Shown here: in pieces, positions 1-5,991 of the stretch
Numbering within the stretch: the stretch's first letter is position 1
How the letters are laid out: each line of letters begins with the position of its first letter
DNA from: an uncultured Hyphomicrobiales bacterium
Lineage (GTDB): Bacteria > Pseudomonadota > Alphaproteobacteria > Rhizobiales > Beijerinckiaceae
NCBI GenBank assembly: GCA_903903935.1
Contig: CAIVAX010000328.1
Coordinates: forward strand, 1-7,446
Reading direction: 5' to 3'
Length of the DNA stretch: 7,446 nucleotides
Position numbers and translations under genes: made by a program
Notes under the pieces: generated by a model
Seen by the model: only the letters and a program-made list of their open reading frames with translations
What the model was told of the DNA's origin: nothing
Databases searched by the model: none

Positions 1-757
1 CCGGATAAAGATCGCCATAGCCAGTCGTGGTCAGTGTCACAATGCTCCACCACATAGCCGTGGGGATGGAGGTGAAGAAGCGCTTATCCTCAGGAATGGC
101 ATTGCCTGTTATGGGATCAATGGGGATGAATTTCTCAGCCTCTTTGCCAAGGCTAGCTGCATGCGCATCAAGCAATTGCTGGCCATGCGCCATCGCCTCA
201 TTGGTATACAGATGCCCTTCAACATAGAACATCAACGTGCTGGAGATCATCAACACCGAAAATAGCGCAATAAAGTAAATGCGCAGATTGACGACCAAAG
301 GATTGGCCTGTTCCCCCTCAACCGATGAAATCTGCCGCATGGCTTCGCGCGCCAGTTTCAACACACGCAGCACGCGGATGACACGCAGCAGACGGAACAC
401 TTTGGTGCCCTGCAAAGCGGTCAGATTGATAATCATCAAATAGCTGGGCAGAATGGAGAGAAGATCAACAATGCCCCAGAAGCTGACCAGATAACGGGCC
501 CGATTGGGCGCAAAATACCAGCTTTGCAAATAGTCAATGGTGAAGAAAATCACCGATGTGATTTCGATCGTGTCAAAAATGATCGGATAATCTTGCGAAT
601 ATTCCTCAACCGTCTCCAGCGCTATTGAGGCGCAAGACAGGAAAATGAAGATATTGACCAGATTGTGCCAGAGCTGAAAGCGGGGGCAGAGGGGGTCAGT
701 AAATGTTTCTCTGAGAAAAAACTTGAGCTGGCTTTCACCCTGGACGGACTCGATCAT
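1..757 (-). CDS. Voltage-gated potassium channel (Kv-type ion transport protein), 3' end cut by the window edge
   Basis: Inner-membrane six-helix channel likely to conduct K+ under voltage control. I translated the minus strand from the ATG at 757; an in-frame TAG lies four codons upstream, so this is the first possible start. Of the protein, 252 residues are inside the window. Visible in order: S1 about 31-50, S2 about 58-80, S3 about 90-110 with Asp98, S4 with basic residues every third position (R122, R125, R128, R131, K134, R137), S5 about 154-178, pore helix near WW236-237, and the selectivity filter TTTGYGD at 243-249. The edge cuts just after the filter, so S6 and any cytoplasmic C-terminus are unseen. 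The stretch between the end of S5 and the pore helix (about 181-235) is roughly 55 residues, much longer than the 15 or so usual in bacterial Kv channels. No good Shine-Dalgarno precedes the ATG. Family assignment is firm; ion selectivity is inferred from the filter. Confidence 0.93.
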   Translation of the reverse strand, partial: MIESVQGESQLKFFLRETFTDPLCPRFQLWHNLVNIFIFLSCASIALETVEEYSQDYPIIFDTIEITSVIFFTIDYLQSWYFAPNRARYLVSFWGIVDLLSILPSYLMIINLTALQGTKVFRLLRVIRVLRVLKLAREAMRQISSVEGEQANPLVVNLRIYFIALFSVLMISSTLMFYVEGHLYTNEAMAHGQQLLDAHAASLGKEAEKFIPIDPITGNAIPEDKRFFTSIPTAMWWSIVTLTTTGYGDLYP

Positions 758-782
758 GACGCTACTCTATTGATAGATAGAA

Positions 783-838
783 GAAAAACTCGCCTCAGCC
801 AAGAAGCTTGCTCTTTCCATAGCGAGAGAGTCCTTGGC
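783..838 (-). other. Interleaved stems followed by a T-run in the channel gene leader
   Basis: Read on the minus strand, AGCCAAG (838-832) pairs with CTTGGCT (802-796), and CTCGC (825-821) pairs with GCGAG (792-788), which is followed directly by five T (787-783). The two helices interleave, so they form either an H-type pseudoknot or two mutually exclusive structures, as in an attenuator. The loops are long and stems of 5 and 7 bp can arise by chance; it may simply be a weak terminator of the tRNA transcript. Confidence 0.25.
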
Positions 839-862
839 TTGGCAAGTCAAAATCCTTCCCTT

Positions 863-891
863 TTCATAGAGATAGGCATTTTCTCGGCCAA
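863..891 (-). promoter_or_regulatory. Possible sigma70-type promoter for the potassium channel gene
   Basis: On the minus strand TTGGCC (891-886) and TATGAA (868-863) are separated by exactly 17 bases, each matching 4 of 6 consensus positions. It lies between the tRNA gene and the channel gene and would give a leader of about 100 bases. The same -35 hexamer and spacing occur in the candidate promoter before the J-domain gene (5462-5490). The match is modest and could be chance; read-through from the tRNA is the alternative. Confidence 0.3.
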
Positions 892-915
892 GTTTAAGCG
901 TGAGGCAAGGGAGAA

Positions 916-991
916 TGGTGCCGCAAGAGGGACTCGAACCCCCGACCCCCTCATTACGAATGAGGTGCGCTACCAGCTGTGCCATTGCGGC
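916..991 (-). tRNA. tRNA-Thr (anticodon CGU, reads ACG)
   Basis: A complete 76-base cloverleaf is visible on the minus strand. The acceptor stem GCCGCAA (991-985) pairs fully with TTGCGGC (926-920), followed by discriminator A and an encoded CCA end (918-916). The D arm carries AGCTGGTAGC. The anticodon stem CCTCA/TGAGG encloses the loop TTCGTAA, giving anticodon CGT for threonine. The T arm carries the GGTTCGAGTCC core. It charges threonine and decodes ACG codons in translation. Short open frames over this stretch on both strands are read-through of the tRNA and are not genes. Confidence 0.97.
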
Positions 992-1096
992 GACACGAGG
1001 CTTCTTAGCTGAGGGACTGGGCTTTTTCTACCCATTTTTTGCACTGGCCTCGCTCCCGCTGGAAAGTTGCAAAAGAGAGGTTTGCGACTCAATTTC

Positions 1097-1125
1097 TTGA
1101 CAGCTGCGCACCTGTCCCCTACACA
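1097..1125 (+). promoter_or_regulatory. Probable rpmB promoter
   Basis: A perfect -35 box TTGACA (1097-1102) is followed after 17 bases by TACACA (1120-1125), a poor -10 hexamer; CTACAC after 16 bases is the alternative and resembles relaxed alphaproteobacterial -10 boxes. Transcription would start near 1132 and give a leader of about 135 bases before rpmB. The rest of the gap between the tRNA and rpmB (992-1096) shows nothing else I can support. Confidence 0.5.
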
Positions 1126-1152
1126 CCAACATCCCATTTTCGGGCACAGGTC

Positions 1153-1177
1153 CAAAATGACCCTAGAGGTCATTTTG
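1153..1177. repeat. Perfect 10-bp inverted repeat in the rpmB leader
   Basis: CAAAATGACC (1153-1162) and GGTCATTTTG (1168-1177) are exact reverse complements around the 5-base centre CTAGA. It lies about 20-45 bases after the predicted rpmB transcription start. As RNA it would be a stable hairpin in the L28 leader; as DNA it could be an operator. Only four T followed by G come after the stem, so it is not a convincing terminator on either strand. A short GGGG-TTCT-CCCC hairpin follows at about 1189-1200. Confidence 0.55.
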
Positions 1178-1267
1178 TCAGGATATGCGGGGTTCTCCCC
1201 CTGTCCCTATCATGTGCCCAACCGGCCTGCTTTGTGCTTGCCCGGCTCTCTGCTGAAAGGAAGTCCT

Positions 1268-1561
1268 ATGTCCCGTCGTTGTGAACTGTCCGGCAAAGCC
1301 GTTCAGGTTGGCCACAAGGTGAGCCATTCAAACCACAAGACCAAGAAGCGGTTTCTGCCCAATCTGTGCAATGTCACATTGATCTCGGACACGCTTGCTC
1401 GTTCTGTCAGCCTGCGTGTCACAGCCTCTGCTTTGCGCTCGGTTGAGCATCGCGGTGGTTTGGATGCTTATTTGCTGAAGGCCCATGACAGCGATCTGTC
1501 CCCCGGCGCTCTCACTCTCAAGCGTGATATTGCCAAAAAGCATGCTCAGGCCGCTGCCTGA
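1268..1561 (+). CDS. rpmB: 50S ribosomal protein L28
   Basis: Structural protein of the large ribosomal subunit. The 97-residue product starts [10 protein letters not shown], has the family pattern of a [21 protein letters not shown] segment followed by PNL, and a central LRVTASALR segment, all aligning by eye with the E. coli protein (VSH/NATKRRFLPNL/TLRVSAKGMR). Length fits alphaproteobacterial L28, which is longer at the C-terminus than the 78-residue E. coli form. Only Cys5 and Cys37 are present, without CxxC pairs, so this is the zinc-independent form. The ATG at 1268 has a good AAGGAAG ribosome binding site at 1256-1262; an open frame extending upstream to 1067 has no family similarity and is not part of the gene. 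It appears to be monocistronic, from the promoter near 1097 to the terminator after 1606. Confidence 0.97.
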   Translation: MSRRCELSGKAVQVGHKVSHSNHKTKKRFLPNLCNVTLISDTLARSVSLRVTASALRSVEHRGGLDAYLLKAHDSDLSPGALTLKRDIAKKHAQAAA

Positions 1562-1597
1562 GTTTTGGCGTTCAGCTCAGCTGACTAAAATTAAATG

Positions 1598-1635
1598 AGA
1601 CAACGCGGCGAATTTCGCCGAGTTTTATTTTGTCT
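1598..1635 (+). terminator. Rho-independent terminator of rpmB, possibly shared with convergent cobT
   Basis: CGGCGA (1606-1611) and TCGCCG (1615-1620) form a 6-bp G+C-rich stem with loop ATT, followed by AG and the tract TTTTATTTT (1623-1631). An outer pair, AGACAA (1598-1603) with TTGTCT (1630-1635), can enclose it. The U-tract is good on the plus strand for rpmB. On the minus strand the same hairpin is followed by a weaker CATTTAATTTT, so it may also stop cobT transcripts, whose stop codon lies 5 bases away. Confidence 0.7.
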
Positions 1636-1639
1636 GCTC

Positions 1640-3646
1640 TTAGGTCCGCGGACGAGATGCAGCTGCAGACACTGCTGCAAAACTTGTCGACTTGACGCCA
1701 CTGAACCGACCTGAGCCTGCTTTGCCAGCAGATGTGGATGTTCGCGAGCGGCGCGGTGGCAGAGACCCCATGCCCTCATTTTCTGAGAAGAGTTCAGCCA
1801 GCTTATCTGTCATGGCCCCACCCAGCTCTTCAGCATCCACAATCGTCACTGCGCGTTTGTAATAGCGCGTCACATCATGGCCAATGCCGATAGCAATCAA
1901 TTCCACCGCAGATCTGTTCTCGATTTCATCAATCACTTGGCGCAAATGCCGTTCGAGATAATTGCCCGGATTGACTGACAGAGTGGAATCATCGACCGGA
2001 GCGCCATCTGAAATCATCATCAAAATGCGCCGCTGTTCCGGGCGCGCCAACAGGCGCTTAAACGCCCAATCCAACGCCTCTCCGTCAATATTCTCTTTGA
2101 GCAGGCCCTCACGCATCATCAAGCCCAGATTGCGACGCGCACGCCGCCAAGGTGCATCTGCGCTTTTATAAATGATGTGACGCAAATCATTGAGCCGGCC
2201 AGGATTAGCCGGCTTGCCCGATTGCAACCATTGATCGCGCGATTGTCCGCCCTTCCAGGCGCGTGTGGTAAAGCCCAAAATCTCAACCTTGACGCCGCAC
2301 CGCTCCAAAGTGCGAGCCAAAATATCTGCACAAGTAGCAGCAACAGTGATCGGGCGCCCGCGCATGGAGCCAGAATTGTCGAGCACTAAGGTGACCACAG
2401 TGTCGCGAAAATTCATGTCCTTTTCACGCTTGAAGGACAAGGGCTGTTGCGGATCGACAATCACACGCGACAAGCGGGCCGGATCAAGCTGACCTTCTTC
2501 CAAATCAAATTCCCAAGCGCGATTTTGCTGCGCCATCAAACGGCGCTGCAAGCGATTGGCCAAACGCGCCACAACGGAAGAGAGGTTTTGCAATTGCTTG
2601 TCGAGATAGGCACGCAGACGATCAAGCTCATCCGCCTCGCACAAATCTTCCGCCGCAATGATTTCATCAAAGCGATTCACATAGGCCTTATAATCAGGCG
2701 GACGCTGCTCATGGGCACCGCTGTGCGGCGGGCGGCGACTTTCTGCCGCTTCATCCGCATCACCCATGTCGCCATCTTCCGGCATTTCACCTGATGGCGC
2801 CTCCTCCGATTCCATGGCGCCTTCTTCGTCCATGTCATCGTCGCTCTGCTCGGCCTTTTCCATTTTCATGGAATCGCCCGATTCATCCTGCTCGCCATCA
2901 CCCTCCTGCTCTTCAGGATTGGGATCGGAGTCATCATCGCCCGCTTCCTCTCCCGTATCATCATGATCGGAAGCGGCCTCATCCATCATATCAAGGGAGC
3001 GCAGTAATTTATGAATCGATTTGCCAAAGCCGCGCTGATCTTCAACCGTTGTGCCCAAAAGATCGAGATCACCGCCGGCCTTTTGCTCGATCCAGCCGCG
3101 CCAAATATCAACAAGCTTTTGTGCTGCAGGCGGTGGCTTTAATCCGGTCAGGCGCTCACGCACGATCAACGCCACAGCCTCTTCCAAAGGCGCATCGGCA
3201 CGATCTGTCACATCGGCAAAATTGCCGCGATGAAATTTATCATCCAGCATGGCTGTTAAATTGCTCGCCACGCCCTGCATGCGCAAAGCGCCAATGGCCT
3301 CGACACGCGCCTGTTCAACCGCCTCAAAGATCGCCCGTGCTGGTGCTGCTTGCGGGACAAGCTTGCGATGAACATTGGCATCATGACAGGCCAGCCGCAG
3401 CGCGAGGGAATCGCCATGGCCGCGCACAATCGCAATTTCTTGCTGGGTCAAGCGGCGCGCCGGTTCCGGCAGACGCGCTTTGGCATGCTCTCCTGTTCCC
3501 ACTAAGGAGGGCTTATCGGCAGCATAGACCACTTCCAGCTCGGGCACGCGCGCCATAGCGCGCATGCAATTGGCCACAGCGCGTTTAAACGGCTCCTGTG
3601 GCGCCTCTGTTTTGCCGGCGGGCTTGCGATTACTAGGTGTGCTCAT
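1640..3646 (-). CDS. cobT: Aerobic cobaltochelatase subunit CobT
   Basis: Subunit of the cytoplasmic CobNST complex that inserts Co2+ into hydrogenobyrinic acid a,c-diamide, using ATP, in aerobic cobalamin synthesis. The 668-residue product has an N-terminal CobT region (about 17-220, beginning [15 protein letters not shown]), a highly acidic Asp/Glu/Ser/Met linker (about 222-302), and a C-terminal von Willebrand A domain. The metal-ion-dependent adhesion site is intact: DNSGS at 423-427, FTT at 459-461, and SDGAPVD at 546-552. A Ser/Ala/Arg-rich tail (about 623-668) follows the usual [16 protein letters not shown] ending. The start at 3646 (MSTPSNRK) is chosen because it fits where family members begin; an ATG at 3730 would add 28 residues without recognisable similarity. 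It follows cobS after 95 bases on the same strand. Ribosome binding site is weak (AGGT about 9 bases upstream). Identity is firm; the start is less so. Confidence 0.95.
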   Translation of the reverse strand: MSTPSNRKPAGKTEAPQEPFKRAVANCMRAMARVPELEVVYAADKPSLVGTGEHAKARLPEPARRLTQQEIAIVRGHGDSLALRLACHDANVHRKLVPQAAPARAIFEAVEQARVEAIGALRMQGVASNLTAMLDDKFHRGNFADVTDRADAPLEEAVALIVRERLTGLKPPPAAQKLVDIWRGWIEQKAGGDLDLLGTTVEDQRGFGKSIHKLLRSLDMMDEAASDHDDTGEEAGDDDSDPNPEEQEGDGEQDESGDSMKMEKAEQSDDDMDEEGAMESEEAPSGEMPEDGDMGDADEAAESRRPPHSGAHEQRPPDYKAYVNRFDEIIAAEDLCEADELDRLRAYLDKQLQNLSSVVARLANRLQRRLMAQQNRAWEFDLEEGQLDPARLSRVIVDPQQPLSFKREKDMNFRDTVVTLVLDNSGSMRGRPITVAATCADILARTLERCGVKVEILGFTTRAWKGGQSRDQWLQSGKPANPGRLNDLRHIIYKSADAPWRRARRNLGLMMREGLLKENIDGEALDWAFKRLLARPEQRRILMMISDGAPVDDSTLSVNPGNYLERHLRQVIDEIENRSAVELIAIGIGHDVTRYYKRAVTIVDAEELGGAMTDKLAELFSENEGMGSLPPRRSRTSTSAGKAGSGRFSGVKSTSFAAVSAAASRPRT

Positions 3647-3741
3647 GACGGATCGACCTGAACCCACTTCAACGAGAGATTGGAAGGCATAAACAAGATT
3701 ACTCTGCAAGACAGGAGTGGCGCATCTCATGCGCCCTCATG

Positions 3742-4728
3742 TTAACTCAAAGCAATATTGGCAGAACTTTCTGGCAATTCCTGACCAAAGCAGCGCTGAT
3801 AGAACTCGGCCACAAGAGCGCGTTCCAATTCATCGCATTTGTTCAGGAAGGTCAGACGGAAGGCAAAGCCAATATCTTTGAAGATATCGGCATTCTCTGC
3901 CCAGGTGATGACCGTGCGCGGTGACATGACAGTAGAGAGATCACCCGCCATAAAGGCATTGCGCGTGAGGTCGGCAACACGCACCATTTTATTGATGATC
4001 TCGCGGCCCTCTTTGCCTTTGTAGTGCGGGGCTTTGGCCGCAACGATATCAACTTCCTTATCATGCGCGAGATAATTGAGCACAGTGACAATCGACCAGC
4101 GATCCATCTGCCCCTGATTGATCTGCTGCGTGCCGTGATAAAGTCCCGATGTATCACCAAGGCCCACAGTATTGGCTGTCGCAAACAGACGGAAAGCGGG
4201 ATGGGGACGGATGACGCGATTTTGATCGAGCAAAGTCAAACGACCTGAAATTTCCAGCACGCGCTGAATGACAAACATCACATCGGGGCGACCGGCATCA
4301 TATTCATCAAAGCACAGGGCAATATTATTTTGCAACGCCCAGGGCAAAATGCCATCGCGAAATTCTGTAATCTGCTTGCCGTCCTTGAGGACAATGGCAT
4401 CCTTGCCAACCAGATCAATGCGCGAAATATGGCTATCAAGATTGATGCGCACGCAAGGCCAATTGAGGCGCGCCGCGACCTGCTCAATATGCGTCGATTT
4501 GCCCGTACCATGATAGCCGGTGACCATAACGCGGCGATTGCGGGCAAACCCCGCCAAAATTGCCAAAGTCGTCTGCGGGTCAAACAGATAATCGGGATCG
4601 AGATCGGGCACATGCTCGCTCGACTGCTTATAAGCAGGCACCTGCATATCCGACTCGATTTTAAAAACCTCACGCACGGATACTTTGGTATCGGGCATGC
4701 CAGTCTCGGTTTTACTCTCTTTTTGCAT
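3742..4728 (-). CDS. cobS: Aerobic cobaltochelatase subunit CobS (AAA+ ATPase)
   Basis: MoxR-like AAA+ ATPase that forms a ring complex with CobT and powers cobalt insertion by CobN in aerobic B12 synthesis. The 328-residue product shows Walker [10 protein letters not shown] (71-79), Walker B with FDEYD (140-144), sensor 1 in FATANT (Asn186), a conserved QMDRW segment (208-212) and [11 protein letters not shown] (269-279). Length and the [13 protein letters not shown] end match the family, and the sequence is highly conserved throughout (for example the [13 protein letters not shown] and LNKCDELER segments). The ATG at 4728 is preferred to the adjacent TTG at 4731 because the GGAGG at 4737-4733 lies 4 bases before the ATG and only 1 before the TTG. 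An in-frame ATG 10 codons further in is another possibility. It lies between the J-domain gene and cobT, all on one strand, so probably one transcription unit. Confidence 0.97.
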   Translation of the reverse strand: MQKESKTETGMPDTKVSVREVFKIESDMQVPAYKQSSEHVPDLDPDYLFDPQTTLAILAGFARNRRVMVTGYHGTGKSTHIEQVAARLNWPCVRINLDSHISRIDLVGKDAIVLKDGKQITEFRDGILPWALQNNIALCFDEYDAGRPDVMFVIQRVLEISGRLTLLDQNRVIRPHPAFRLFATANTVGLGDTSGLYHGTQQINQGQMDRWSIVTVLNYLAHDKEVDIVAAKAPHYKGKEGREIINKMVRVADLTRNAFMAGDLSTVMSPRTVITWAENADIFKDIGFAFRLTFLNKCDELERALVAEFYQRCFGQELPESSANIALS

Positions 4729-4732
4729 CAAT

Positions 4733-4737
4733 CCTCC
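4733..4737 (-). promoter_or_regulatory. Ribosome binding site of cobS
   Basis: GGAGG on the minus strand, 4 bases before the ATG at 4728. It decides the start of cobS against the TTG one codon upstream. Confidence 0.75.
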
Positions 4738-4815
4738 GTTTCCGTCAGCTCCAGCCTCAGCGATTGCCGCAAGCCTGCCAGCGGTCGGTTTGGGCCAGGG
4801 GCCCCATAGTGAACT

Positions 4816-4847
4816 CTGGTCTAGTCACCCTGGCTAACCAAGACCAG
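4816..4847 (-). other. Stem-loop over the stop codon of the J-domain gene
   Basis: CTGGTCT (4816-4822) and AGACCAG (4841-4847) are perfect complements with an 18-base loop that contains the stop codon (4836-4834) and a small TGG-TTAG-CCA hairpin. No T-run follows on the minus strand; a GGGGCCCC palindrome lies a little further on (4805-4798). It may affect mRNA stability between this gene and cobS, or be chance; it is not a standard terminator. Confidence 0.35.
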
Positions 4848-5427
4848 ATGATTTGAGTTGTTTATAGGCCTGAATGATCTCACGCAATTTGTCTTCGGTG
4901 GAGCGATCCCCACCATTGGCATCTGGATGATGACGTTTGACCAATTCCTTGTATCGCGCCTTGATGATGTCAGGTGTCGCCGTTTCGTCCAGACCTAACA
5001 CAGCCAGGGATTTAATGGCCACAACTCCATAGCGCGGCTGGCTGGGTTCAGCAGATTTTGCCCCCGTTTTACGGCTAAACATGCCCAGAGGATCAGAAAA
5101 GCTATTCCCATCCGGCCCGCCACCCGCCGGCCCCTTTTTAGCGCCCATAGTCCAAGTGGGGCGGTGGCCAATCATCGCCTCTTTTTGATATTTGGCCACG
5201 GCATCATCAGTCATGCCATTGAAATAATTATAGGTTTGATTGTATTCGCGAACATGTTCCAAGCAAAACAAAAAATACTGCCCCTCGCGCAAACGGCCCA
5301 TGGGGGCGCGAAATTCGCCAAAATTCTGGCAACCGGGATGATTGCACACATTTTGCGGCGCGGGCTCGGGTTCTTGCGACTTTGATTTGACGCGAATACG
5401 ATCGAAAAGGCGCGAATTGAGATTCAT
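4834..5427 (-). CDS. J-domain (DnaJ-class) protein with N-terminal Cys/His pairs
   Basis: A 197-residue co-chaperone-like protein. The C-terminal J domain (about 139-195) has the HPD motif (167-169, in RHHPDANGGD) needed to stimulate DnaK ATPase, and the typical helix IV region EIIQAYKQLK. The N-terminal half has a CNHPGC motif (Cys28, His30, Cys33) and CLEH (Cys55, His58) that could form a zinc site; between them is EFRAPMGRLREGQYFLFC. A Gly/Pro/Lys-rich linker (about 95-130) joins the halves. It lacks the G/F region, the four CxxCxGxG repeats and the C-terminal substrate-binding domains of DnaJ, so it is a class III J protein. Small proteins of this architecture next to cobS are known in Hyphomicrobiales, with no established client that I know of. 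The ATG at 5427 is the only sensible start, although no clear Shine-Dalgarno precedes it. It leads the minus-strand run into cobS and cobT. Confidence 0.9.
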   Translation of the reverse strand: MNLNSRLFDRIRVKSKSQEPEPAPQNVCNHPGCQNFGEFRAPMGRLREGQYFLFCLEHVREYNQTYNYFNGMTDDAVAKYQKEAMIGHRPTWTMGAKKGPAGGGPDGNSFSDPLGMFSRKTGAKSAEPSQPRYGVVAIKSLAVLGLDETATPDIIKARYKELVKRHHPDANGGDRSTEDKLREIIQAYKQLKSSGLG

Positions 5428-5461
5428 GTTTCAAACTTTAGGAGCCGACGCCGCCGCCCGC

Positions 5462-5490
5462 AAGATATGTAAAGCCCAAAGACGGGCCAA
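5462..5490 (-). promoter_or_regulatory. Possible promoter of the J-domain/cobS/cobT run
   Basis: On the minus strand TTGGCC (5490-5485) and TATCTT (5467-5462) are spaced by 17 bases, each matching 4 of 6 consensus positions. Transcription would start near 5455, about 28 bases before the J-domain start codon. The 162-base divergent region also must serve bolA, for which I see no convincing hexamers. No cobalamin riboswitch is evident in the short leader. Confidence 0.35.
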
Positions 5491-5589
5491 TGTGGAATAA
5501 GTCGGCAAGTTTACATCAACTGTGTGACTTTTGCAGCAAGTTCGCCGCAAGTCCGAAAAGATTTTCATGAGCGAACAGGGAACAATTTT

Positions 5590-5874
5590 ATGAGCGTGAA
5601 AGACCAAATGACTGACAAGCTGACAAAGGCTCTGGCCCCAACTCAGCTCATCGTTACTGATGACTCCCATCATCATGCTGGACATATGGAACATCCCGGC
5701 GGCGTTGCACCTCGGGGCGAGACACATTTCTCAATTAAAATCGTTGCGCAAAGCTTTTCTGGTCAAAGCCGGATCGCGCGCCACCGTCGCATCCATGAGC
5801 TCTTGCAGGCTGAGCTGAGCACGGGTGTGCATGCTTTGGCCATTGATGCCAAGGCCCCTGAAGACATCAACTAA
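5590..5874 (+). CDS. BolA family protein
   Basis: A 94-residue cytoplasmic BolA/IbaG-type protein. Family members bind monothiol glutaredoxins and a shared [2Fe-2S] cluster and affect iron regulation or Fe-S delivery. Visible: N-terminal helix MSVKDQMTDKLTKALAPTQ, first strand LIVTDDS, a His-rich loop with His27, 28, 29, 32 and 35, the GETHFSIKIV strand (43-52), and the helix RIARHRRIHELLQAEL (61-76) with the conserved His65, followed by HALAIDAKAP. In the family one cluster ligand comes from the Cys/His loop and another from the conserved C-terminal-half His, and both positions are filled here. The ATG at 5590 has an AGGGA at 5577-5581, 8 bases upstream; an open frame extending to 5524 adds residues unlike the family. 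Divergent from the J-domain gene and followed by the carboxypeptidase gene on the same strand after 117 bases. The paralogue type cannot be settled, so no symbol is given. Confidence 0.93.
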   Translation: MSVKDQMTDKLTKALAPTQLIVTDDSHHHAGHMEHPGGVAPRGETHFSIKIVAQSFSGQSRIARHRRIHELLQAELSTGVHALAIDAKAPEDIN

Positions 5875-5945
5875 CTCAAGCCTTTATTTAGCCATCATAA
5901 CAGGGCTTGGTCGCCCCGCGCTTTACCTACTTAGGACTTGTGATT

Positions 5946-5954
5946 AGGAAGAGG
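5946..5954 (+). promoter_or_regulatory. Shine-Dalgarno-like AGGAAGAGG that favours a TTG start for the carboxypeptidase
   Basis: This purine run ends 4 bases before an in-frame TTG at 5959, whereas the ATG at 5992 has only an AGGG abutting it. It raises the chance that translation starts at 5959, adding 11 residues before the signal peptide. Confidence 0.4.
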
Positions 5955-5991
5955 CAGATTGAGTCGATCTTACGAATCAGACGGAACAGGG

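Noticed and set aside
767..1012. Open frames of 72 and 115 codons across the tRNA region on both strands
   Set aside because: They translate the tRNA-Thr gene (MAQLVAHLIRNEGVGGSS and GTRTPDPLITNEVRYQLCH are well-known tRNA read-through strings).
1111..1150. Imperfect inverted repeat CCTGTCCCC/GGGCACAGG around the rpmB -10 region
   Set aside because: It contains a mismatch and a spacer of over 20 bases; within a 276-base gap this could easily be chance.
1067..1267. N-terminal extension of the rpmB frame
   Set aside because: The extension has no L28 similarity, overlaps the promoter and leader, and the internal ATG at 1268 has a good ribosome binding site.
2794..3558. 254-codon plus-strand frame opposite cobT
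   Set aside because: It is antisense to a strongly conserved CobT frame, has a composition (Arg/Pro/His-rich) typical of a shadow frame, and matches no family I recognise.
3647..3730. 28-residue upstream extension of CobT from an ATG at 3730
   Set aside because: AGGG only 3 bases before the ATG is too close for a good site, and the residues do not resemble a CobT N-terminus; not fully excluded.
4330..4809. 159-codon plus-strand frame opposite cobS
   Set aside because: It is the shadow of the highly conserved CobS frame, with no domain or ribosome binding site to support it.
5875..5958. CAAGCC/GGCTTG stem as a bolA terminator
   Set aside because: The loop is over 20 bases and no T-run follows, so it does not qualify.
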